This document shows, piece by piece, positions 1-5,142 of a DNA stretch of 6,023 nt (position 1 is its first letter; the number at the start of each line of letters is the position of its first letter). The stretch is from assembly GCA_035628505.1 (NCBI GenBank), contig DASPJR010000016.1, forward strand, positions 1 through 6,023, given 5' to 3'. The position numbers and the translations under genes were made by a program. The notes beneath the pieces were generated by a model. That model saw only the letters and a program-made list of their open reading frames with translations, did not search any database and was not told the DNA's origin. The stretch comes from DASPJR01 sp035628505 (lineage in GTDB: Bacteria; Planctomycetota; SZUA-567; H5-PLA8).

Positions 1-1859
1 TCGACTACGACGACAACGAGCCCATCATTGACTGGCGCTTCATTCATCAGCAGTTCAACGGGCGCACAAGCGTCCAGAGCGACAAAGACGGCAACTACGA
101 ATTGAAGTCGCTACGCCCCGGCCGTTACGCCCTCTCCATCAGCACCCGGACGGGCCAGCCGGTCATTATTTTCGGCGTTGAAGTCAAAGCCGGAGACGTC
201 ACCGCGGCTCCCGAGGCCATGACGCCCAAGCCTGCGTTCAGCGGAACGTCGCAGAACGTGAAGGGAACAGTCCTGCTGCCGGACGGCAAACCCGCCGTCG
301 GCGCCAGTGTCGGTCTTGTCTCCGGGTTCAGCCGCTGGGGCCGCAATTGCGACGACAAAGGAGTCTTCGAGTTTTCCGTCAGCGAACAGTGGATGCCCAA
401 CCGCATCGTCGTCAAGGCCGGCGAATGCAAACCCTACATCCTGGAACTGACCTCGCCCGCCACGCAGCTCAAGGATCTGACCGTGCGCCTGGAGAAACAG
501 GACTACGGCGATCTGGCTTTTAAAGTGACTGACACCGAAGGACGGCCGCTTAAGAATGTCACGATTCGTCCCGCGGCCACAACCAACCGCTACGTTTACA
601 ATCGCACGACTGCCGAGCGCAAAGCGGTCACCAACAAGGACGGCCAGGCGCGGCTCACCGGACTTGCCTCGGGGCAGCGGCGCTTCGTTTTTGAGCGCGA
701 CGATTACTACTTCGAGGGCGAATTCAAAGCACTCGTCGTCCCCGATAAGGAAACCGACGTCGCGGTCACTCTTAAATCCGGACTCAAGTTGTCAGGCCAG
801 ATCGACTTGCCGCCGGGAACATCTTTCGACAAATGCATTGTCTTTCTCTCGGATGCGCGCAGCCGCGTGACCGAACCGGACAAAAACGGAAAATTTGAAT
901 TCTCGGGGCTGCCTCCCGGCGACTATTACGTGAGTGCGCACGCGCCTGGGCTGGTGTCGCAGGGGCGTGTGAAGTTCACGGTCCCATCGCCGGCCGGACA
1001 GAACGTCCGGTTGAAGCTCGACAAGGCGCACGCAGCGGCGATCAAGATAAGTGAGGAAGCCCGCGATTACACGGCCGCACTGATGCCGCGCGGCAGCTGG
1101 GATCCCAACAACGTTCAGGATATGAGCGTCTACTTCAATACGATCACCTCGTCGATCGATCAGGACGGGCGCGCCGAATTCTGGGGCGCCTCGGCGGATG
1201 GCGAGTACGAACTGGTGCTCACGCCCATTCATCAGCCGTTCTCGAGCTACCGCTACTACAACGATGGTTCGCGCAAGGCGACTGCTTCACTTGTCGCCGG
1301 CCCCGTAAAGACTCAGCGCATCAACTCGTCCGACGAGATGGTGAAGCTGCCCGCAACGGAGATCAACCTGACGCCGCCAAACGGTACCGTGACCGGGCGC
1401 CTCGTGTGCGAACCGAACATCGGCAATGCGAGCACCAACTATGGCACGCTGAACATGAAGGTGGTGGGCAAAACCGCTTACGGCCAGCTTTCATTCTCTT
1501 ACCCCAATGAGTTTTTCCAGCAGGACGCGCGCACACCCATCTTCCTTGGCACGCCGCCCGAAGGGATGCGCAAGCCGTCCGAGTTTGGAAACTTTGCGAT
1601 CAGTGGACTGCCGGCCGGCGAGTACCAGGTCTACATCGACGTGACACCCTATAACTACAGCGGAATTGTCCGAGCCACTCCCGCACCGAAGACGCCCGCG
1701 AAGCCACTCATGACTTTCACGCTGAAGGCCGGGGAGAGACTGAGCCTGGGGAAAGTGAAGTTCCCCGTACCGCTGAAAGTGATCACTGAAATCAAGAGCG
1801 GTGGCGGCGGGCAGAACGATGGCGACCCCGAAGACCGCATCCAGGTGTTCCAGCCTTAA
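1..1859 (+). CDS. Carboxypeptidase-regulatory-like multi-domain beta-sandwich protein, 5' end missing
   Basis: The reading frame is open from the left edge (first full codon at base 3) to a TAA at 1857-1859. A TTG at 102 lies inside a domain and is not a credible start, so about 618 residues are visible and the N-terminus is outside the window. Successive modules of about 80-100 residues carry the pattern of CarboxypepD_reg/Cna-B-like folds: Gly-x-Val near the start, Asp-Gly-Lys-Pro, a Asp-x-x-Gly-x-Phe strand turn, then Gly-Leu-Pro-Pro-Gly-Asp-Tyr. Clear examples lie near bases 84-143, 351-374, 633-665, 879-938, 1158-1225 and 1584-1640. No catalytic motif, transmembrane helix or sorting signal is visible; the C-terminus is Gly/Asp-rich. 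Such modules are usually in exported proteins, where they bind ligands or act as spacers. The missing part could hold a signal peptide or a fused domain such as an M56 peptidase, which is speculation. The family call is firm; the function is unknown. Confidence 0.85.
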   Translation, partial: DYDDNEPIIDWRFIHQQFNGRTSVQSDKDGNYELKSLRPGRYALSISTRTGQPVIIFGVEVKAGDVTAAPEAMTPKPAFSGTSQNVKGTVLLPDGKPAVGASVGLVSGFSRWGRNCDDKGVFEFSVSEQWMPNRIVVKAGECKPYILELTSPATQLKDLTVRLEKQDYGDLAFKVTDTEGRPLKNVTIRPAATTNRYVYNRTTAERKAVTNKDGQARLTGLASGQRRFVFERDDYYFEGEFKALVVPDKETDVAVTLKSGLKLSGQIDLPPGTSFDKCIVFLSDARSRVTEPDKNGKFEFSGLPPGDYYVSAHAPGLVSQGRVKFTVPSPAGQNVRLKLDKAHAAAIKISEEARDYTAALMPRGSWDPNNVQDMSVYFNTITSSIDQDGRAEFWGASADGEYELVLTPIHQPFSSYRYYNDGSRKATASLVAGPVKTQRINSSDEMVKLPATEINLTPPNGTVTGRLVCEPNIGNASTNYGTLNMKVVGKTAYGQLSFSYPNEFFQQDARTPIFLGTPPEGMRKPSEFGNFAISGLPAGEYQVYIDVTPYNYSGIVRATPAPKTPAKPLMTFTLKAGERLSLGKVKFPVPLKVITEIKSGGGGQNDGDPEDRIQVFQP

Positions 1860-1863
1860 AAAA

Positions 1864-1898
1864 GTGACGAGTGGCGGGTGGCGAGTGGCGGGTGACGG
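1864..1898. repeat. Five-unit 7-bp tandem repeat (GTGRCGR)
   Basis: Five back-to-back heptamers occur in exact register: GTGACGA, GTGGCGG, GTGGCGA, GTGGCGG, GTGACGG. They begin four bases after the stop codon of the beta-sandwich gene and end ten bases before the stop codon of the converging small membrane-protein gene, so they make up most of this 49-bp gap. Variation is limited to A/G at positions 4 and 7. I see no stem-loop or T-run that would make it an ordinary intrinsic terminator. Function unknown; it is probably a slippage-generated intergenic repeat. Confidence 0.85.
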
Positions 1899-1908
1899 TG
1901 TCGATCAA

Positions 1909-2283
1909 TTATTTTCTTGCCATCTTCCGCTGCAGCCACCCAACGCCCAGCGCAAAACTTGAAACGATCAGCGCGCAGAGCAGCACGTTTGCGGCCAGCA
2001 GGTGGTAGCTCCAACCATTTTGTTCATAGAAAAATTCGAAGCTGCCGATCTGAATTGAACTCTTCATTTGAAGTGTCCTGGACAGTGTGCCACCAGGTTC
2101 AACACCTACCTTCTGCTTCCAATCCTGAAACATAGGAAGCGGAAACCCGAAGACGTTTGCCTCCATTTCATTAATGGCGATGCGGTGCGGAAAAAAGTTT
2201 GCACCGAGCAGCACCCCCGCCGCAAGCGTCATCAAGACGATCGTGGAGAGATGCAGTTGAAACCAGCGCCGTTTGCCGGACAT
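1909..2283 (-). CDS. Small two-helix membrane protein of unknown function
   Basis: This 124-residue protein is of no family I can name. I chose the ATG at 2281-2283 over an in-frame TTG at 2296-2298 because a strong purine-rich ribosome binding site (AAGGGAAGG) lies directly upstream of the ATG and overlaps the TTG-extended stretch. The N-terminus is basic (Gly-Lys-Arg-Arg-Trp-Phe-Gln), followed by a hydrophobic helix at about residues 12-31. A polar region of about 60 residues, including Asn-Glu-Met-Glu, follows. A second hydrophobic helix at about residues 93-116 ends in a basic tail (Gln-Arg-Lys-Met-Ala-Arg-Lys). Positive charges at both ends suggest both termini are cytoplasmic, with the central part in the periplasm. 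A start of Arg-Trp-Phe-Gln followed at once by a hydrophobic helix is common in small hypothetical proteins of Planctomycetota and Verrucomicrobiota. The gene converges on the beta-sandwich gene and diverges from dapL. That it is a real gene is likely; its role is unknown. Confidence 0.75.
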   Translation of the reverse strand: MSGKRRWFQLHLSTIVLMTLAAGVLLGANFFPHRIAINEMEANVFGFPLPMFQDWKQKVGVEPGGTLSRTLQMKSSIQIGSFEFFYEQNGWSYHLLAANVLLCALIVSSFALGVGWLQRKMARK

Positions 2284-2284
2284 A

Positions 2285-2293
2285 CCTTCCCTT
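2285..2293 (-). promoter_or_regulatory. Ribosome binding site of the small membrane-protein gene
   Basis: On the minus strand the sequence AAGGGAAGGT runs straight into the ATG at 2283, with the GGG five bases from the start. This favours the ATG over the TTG fifteen bases upstream. Confidence 0.65.
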
Positions 2294-2312
2294 AGCAAAG
2301 TCGTCTGTTGCC

Positions 2313-2417
2313 AGAAACTAGAAACTAGAAACTAGAAACCAGAAACCAGAAACTAGAAACTAGAAACCACAAACCAGAAACCAGAAACCAGAAACTAGAA
2401 ACTAGAAACCACAAACC
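2313..2417. repeat. Fifteen-unit 7-bp tandem repeat (AGAAACY) with exact 42-bp duplication
   Basis: Fifteen heptamers lie in unbroken register over 105 bp. Six are AGAAACT is not exact: by reading, seven are AGAAACT, six are AGAAACC and two are ACAAACC. Units 4-9 (2334-2375) and 10-15 (2376-2417) are identical in order and sequence, so six heptamers were copied as a 42-bp block. The array is in the divergent spacer, about 30 bp upstream of the small membrane-protein start and about 95 bp upstream of dapL. Read on the minus strand it encodes a meaningless Trp-Phe-Leu-Val-Ser-Ser low-complexity peptide, a familiar annotation artefact. Similar repeats are common between genes in environmental genomes, including Verrucomicrobiota; their function is not known to me. 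Confidence 0.95.
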
Positions 2418-2470
2418 CTTCCGCTTGACCTGAACCCCAGTATACGGCAAAACCTTCCTCTTCGGTTTAA

Positions 2471-2505
2471 CCAAACCAAAAACCAGAAACGAGAAACCAG
2501 GAACT
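2471..2505. repeat. Five degenerate AGAAACC-type heptamers abutting dapL
   Basis: After a 53-bp unique stretch (2418-2470) the heptamer theme resumes as CCAAACC, AAAAACC, AGAAACG, AGAAACC, AGGAACT. This block is not in 7-bp register with the main array, so it is a separate or displaced patch. It ends six bases before the dapL start codon and therefore forms its 5' untranslated region. The last unit differs from the consensus by an A-to-G change that creates AGGA. Confidence 0.75.
2499..2502 (+). promoter_or_regulatory. Ribosome binding site of dapL, inside a repeat unit
   Basis: AGGA lies nine bases upstream of the ATG at 2512, the only Shine-Dalgarno-like sequence near it. It is part of the last heptamer of the repeat block. 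Spacing is acceptable but a little long, and the match is only four bases, so the assignment is moderate. Confidence 0.5.
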
Positions 2506-2511
2506 GAAGTC

Positions 2512-3747
2512 ATGGCTTACGTCAACGACAACTACCTCAAGCTCAAAGCCGGATATCTCTTTCCCGAGATCGGCCGGCGCGTGAAAGCGTTCGCGGCTGC
2601 GAATCCGAATGCCAAAATCATCCGCATGGGCATCGGCGATGTCACCGAACCGCTTGCGCCCGCGGTGATCGCCGCGATGCACAAGGCCGTCGATGACCAG
2701 GCGAAACGCGAAAGCTTCCAGGGCTACGGTGACGAGCAGGGTTACGGCTTTCTGCGCGAGGCCATCGCGAAGAATGATTTTCAGGCGCGCGGCTGCGACA
2801 TCGCGGCCGATGAAGTTTTCGTCTCCGACGGCAGCAAGTGCGACACGGGAAATATTCTGGATATCTTCGGCGAGCAGAACGTCATCGCCGTCACCGATCC
2901 GGTCTACCCCGTTTACGTCGACACGAACGTCATGGCCGGCCACACCGGCGCCGCGAACGAAAAAGGCGAGTACGCCGGGCTGGTCTATCTGCCGACGACG
3001 GCCGAGAACAATTTCATCGCTCCGCTGCCCAGCAAGAAGGTGGACATCATCTATCTCTGCTACCCGAATAACCCGACAGGCGTCGTCGCGAGCAAAGAGA
3101 CGCTCACGAAATGGGTCGAGTACGCCAAGGCCAACGGCGCGGTGATCTTCTTCGACGCCGCGTACGAAGCGTACATCACCGATCCGGCGATCCCCCACTC
3201 CATTTATGAGATCCCCGGCGCGCGCGAGGTCGCCATCGAATTCCGGAGCTTTTCCAAGACCGCTGGATTCACCGGCACGCGTTGCGCGTTTACTGTTGTT
3301 CCCAAATCGCTCATCGGTAAAGCACGCGACGGTTCAAATGTCGAAATTTACAAGCTCTGGAACCGCCGGCATACGACGAAGTTCAACGGCGTGTCGTACA
3401 TTACGCAGCGCGGCGCCGAAGCGGTCTACAGCGCCGAAGGCAAGCCGCAGGTCCGCGCGACGATCGATTTCTACATGGCTAACGCGAAGATCATCCGCGA
3501 AAACCTGGGCTCGCTCGGGCTGAAAATTTACGGCGGTGTCAACGCCCCGTACGTTTGGGTCAAGACGCCGGGCGGCATGACGAGCTGGGATTTCTTCGAC
3601 AAGGTGCTCAAGGAATGCAACGTGGTGGTCACGCCCGGCAGCGGCTTCGGCGCATCCGGTGAAGGCTACTTCCGCATCAGCGCCTTCAACAGCCGCGCCA
3701 ACGTCGAAGAAGCCATGCGCCGCCTGCGCGAGAAGATCAAAGCGTAA
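2512..3747 (+). CDS. dapL: LL-diaminopimelate aminotransferase
   Basis: This 411-residue protein is a fold-type I PLP aminotransferase of the DapL group (EC 2.6.1.83). The enzyme converts tetrahydrodipicolinate and glutamate directly to LL-diaminopimelate and 2-oxoglutarate in the cytoplasm, bypassing the succinylase/acetylase steps of lysine and peptidoglycan synthesis. The start (Asn-Tyr-Leu-Lys-Leu-Lys-Ala-Gly-Tyr-Leu-Phe-Pro-Glu-Ile) and Gly-Ile-Gly-Asp-Val-Thr-Glu-Pro at 40-47 are typical of the family. Expected PLP and substrate residues are all present: Tyr15, Gly42, Tyr72, Ser108-Lys109, Tyr132, Asn187 (in Tyr-Pro-Asn-Asn-Pro-Thr-Gly), Asp215, Tyr218, the Schiff-base Lys249 in Ser-Phe-Ser-Lys-Thr, Arg257, Asn292 and Arg388. 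Length is normal and the gene is intact. It stands alone: no other lysine gene is visible, and both neighbours are on the opposite strand. Codon use is strongly biased to GC-ending codons, as in a well-expressed housekeeping gene. Confidence 0.97.
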   Translation: MAYVNDNYLKLKAGYLFPEIGRRVKAFAAANPNAKIIRMGIGDVTEPLAPAVIAAMHKAVDDQAKRESFQGYGDEQGYGFLREAIAKNDFQARGCDIAADEVFVSDGSKCDTGNILDIFGEQNVIAVTDPVYPVYVDTNVMAGHTGAANEKGEYAGLVYLPTTAENNFIAPLPSKKVDIIYLCYPNNPTGVVASKETLTKWVEYAKANGAVIFFDAAYEAYITDPAIPHSIYEIPGAREVAIEFRSFSKTAGFTGTRCAFTVVPKSLIGKARDGSNVEIYKLWNRRHTTKFNGVSYITQRGAEAVYSAEGKPQVRATIDFYMANAKIIRENLGSLGLKIYGGVNAPYVWVKTPGGMTSWDFFDKVLKECNVVVTPGSGFGASGEGYFRISAFNSRANVEEAMRRLREKIKA

Positions 3748-3752
3748 CTCTT

Positions 3753-3836
3753 TTCACGGGAGAGACACTGAGGCGCAGAGACCGGAGGGAAATTTTTCCC
3801 TCGCCGTTCTCTGCGCCTCCACGTCTCTGCGGTGAA
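3753..3836. repeat. Long imperfect inverted repeat, possible bidirectional terminator
   Basis: Arms 3753-3792 and 3795-3836 are reverse complements at 34 of 40 aligned positions, with one 2-base bulge, and close over a GGGAAA-TT-TTTCCC centre. The element fills nearly all of the 96-bp gap between the converging stop codons of dapL (3747) and the PDZ gene (3844). The arms carry the CGCAGAGA/GAGGCGCAGAG words of a 'CCGCAGAGACGCAGAGG'-like intergenic repeat seen in many unrelated environmental bacteria. As RNA it would form a long hairpin from either strand, so it could protect 3' ends or end transcription in both directions. It lacks a clear T-run after the stem, so classical intrinsic termination is uncertain. 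Confidence 0.85.
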
Positions 3837-3843
3837 TAAGACT

Positions 3844-4947
3844 TTAGAATCCGAATCCCGGCGTGTCGTCAACGGGTGCGCCGGCGGTGCCTTCGAAGAC
3901 TGTCGACTGCTGCACGGAGACGCTGTTGTGCGTCTTGCGGTACTCGGCCCACTGCTTGATCTGATCGGCGCTCAGCGTGCCGGCGAGTTCCTTTTCAGCC
4001 TCGGCCACGTGTTTCTCGACTTTGCTGCTGACGTTGCCCGTCATATTGAAGCTGTAAATCCCGCCCCGCCGGCCGGCGCGCGGGCGCATGGTCTGCTCCT
4101 GCGCCACCTCGGCGTTCAGCGCGCCGGCGTGTTTATCCAGAACCTCTCGCATCTTCTTCTTCTGTTCGTCGGTAAGCTTCAGCGTTTTAACCAGTTCGTC
4201 GTTGAGCTCCAGCGCGCTGGCCTTCACTTCCGTGCGGCTCTTGATATTGCCCCGCGGGTCGGCCGCGCCCCTTTTTTCAGCGTCGCCGCGCCGGAGCCAG
4301 CCGCCCTGGAAGTTCGCATCGTCGGGTTCGCCGGCGGCAACTTCGCCCAGATCAACCTTCAGCTGCAGCGCTTCGCCTCGGCGCGTCACTGTCACTTCGT
4401 TTTTGCCCTGCGGCGCGTTGCGAACTGCATCGATCAGGTCCTTGGGCCCGGTCACCGGCTTGCCGTTGAACGCGGTGATCGCATCGCCAACGGACAGCCC
4501 CGCCTTTTCAGCCGGAGATCCCGGCACGACGCTCATAACGTAAGCGCCGTCTTTCACGTCGTTCTTGAAACGCTCGCGAAGATCGTCTGCCACGGGCGCG
4601 AGTTCCACGCCCAGCCGCGGCTTGTTTGCGGTGAAGCCGCCAAATCCGCGCGGGTCGAGCCGGAATCCGGGGCCCACGTCGCGATCCATTTCGCGCTGCA
4701 GCTGCTCGAAGAGATTGTCGAAATTCTGCTGCCCGAAACGGCGCCGCAGCTGGCCGAAGCCGTCTTCTTCGTCACGATTATTCAACGCATGCTCAAGCTG
4801 CTGCACGCGCTTTTCCAGATCCTTGATCTTCGCTTCCAGTTCCGCCTCGCGCGGCTTGGGTTGCTGCGCGTCAGCGCCATTCAGGTGGGTACCACCGACC
4901 AGCAGTGCGGCGGCGGTGCTTAAGGCTACTAAATTTTTCGTGAACAT
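3844..4947 (-). CDS. Exported coiled-coil/PDZ protein with LTxxQ-like C-terminal region
   Basis: This 367-residue protein begins at the ATG 4945-4947, with GGAG nine bases upstream (4957-4960, minus strand). Residues 1-27 form a signal peptide: Lys4, a hydrophobic Leu/Ala/Val core and an Ala-Asp-Ala cleavage site before Gln28. Residues 32-57 are a charged heptad-like coiled coil. Residues about 111-200 are a PDZ domain of the HtrA/DegP kind (Leu-Gly-Val-Glu-Leu, then Val-Val-Pro-Gly-Ser-Pro-Ala-Glu-Lys-Ala-Gly-Leu, Gly-Asp-Ala-Ile, Asn-Gly-Lys-Pro-Val). No trypsin-like protease domain or His-Asp-Ser triad precedes it. Residues about 245-340 are helical, with Leu-Thr-Asp-Glu-Gln at 258-262 and Leu-Ser-Ala-Asp-Gln at 325-329, resembling the LTxxQ motifs of Spy/CpxP periplasmic chaperones. 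The likely place is the periplasm and the likely role is protein binding or envelope stress, an inference from domains only. The PDZ call is firm; the Spy-like call is tentative. Confidence 0.9.
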   Translation of the reverse strand: MFTKNLVALSTAAALLVGGTHLNGADAQQPKPREAELEAKIKDLEKRVQQLEHALNNRDEEDGFGQLRRRFGQQNFDNLFEQLQREMDRDVGPGFRLDPRGFGGFTANKPRLGVELAPVADDLRERFKNDVKDGAYVMSVVPGSPAEKAGLSVGDAITAFNGKPVTGPKDLIDAVRNAPQGKNEVTVTRRGEALQLKVDLGEVAAGEPDDANFQGGWLRRGDAEKRGAADPRGNIKSRTEVKASALELNDELVKTLKLTDEQKKKMREVLDKHAGALNAEVAQEQTMRPRAGRRGGIYSFNMTGNVSSKVEKHVAEAEKELAGTLSADQIKQWAEYRKTHNSVSVQQSTVFEGTAGAPVDDTPGFGF

Positions 4948-4956
4948 ACCGTGGTG

Positions 4957-4960
4957 CTCC
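4957..4960 (-). promoter_or_regulatory. Ribosome binding site of the PDZ protein gene
   Basis: GGAG on the minus strand is nine bases from the ATG at 4947 and supports that start, which also gives a complete signal peptide. Confidence 0.55.
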
Positions 4961-5107
4961 GAATTCTTCCCCAGCCGCGCGCGGTGCGACTGTAAATATC
5001 CATCCCGAAGAGTGACGCGGAGATGGGCCGAACCTTCATGTGAGTTGAGATTCAGAAGCTTACGCGCAGCAGCGCCAGAATTCCAGGGTGCATAGCCCGC
5101 ACGTGTT

Positions 5108-5135
5108 TTGACGTAGACGCGCCGGTGTCTAAAAT
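5108..5135 (+). promoter_or_regulatory. Sigma70-like promoter of the acyltransferase gene
   Basis: TTGACG (5108-5113) and TAAAAT (5130-5135) are separated by 16 bases; each matches the -35 and -10 consensus at five of six positions. It is in the divergent spacer and points at the acyltransferase. Transcription would be expected to start six to eight bases after the -10 box, at about 5141-5144, right at the ATG of 5143. The match is by eye, and promoter consensus in this phylum is not certain. Confidence 0.5.
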
Positions 5136-5142
5136 ACCTCTC

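Noticed and set aside
792..1232. Minus-strand 146-codon open frame inside the beta-sandwich gene
   Set aside because: It lies fully opposite well-conserved module sequence and has no motif or start signal of its own.
2425..2446. Possible dapL promoter with TTGACC and TATACG in the unique stretch between repeat blocks
   Set aside because: The two hexamers are only 10 bases apart, too close for a sigma70 promoter, and no better-spaced partner is visible for either.
2313..2505. Possible CRISPR array
   Set aside because: Units are 7 bp, contiguous and without spacers; there are no cas genes nearby.
2325..2513. Minus-strand 62-codon frame giving a Trp-Phe-Leu-Val-Ser-Ser repeat peptide
   Set aside because: It is the translation of the AGAAACY heptamer array; 21 bp equal seven codons, so any frame gives a periodic peptide. 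It has no domain and no independent start signal.
2467..3198. Minus-strand 243-codon open frame antisense to dapL
   Set aside because: It lies opposite the conserved N-terminal half of dapL and runs into the repeat block; its protein shows no family features.
3832..4923. Plus-strand 363-codon open frame antisense to the PDZ gene
   Set aside because: The opposite strand encodes a signal peptide, a textbook PDZ domain and a good ribosome binding site. The plus frame has no recognisable motif, and long antisense frames are expected in GC-rich genes.
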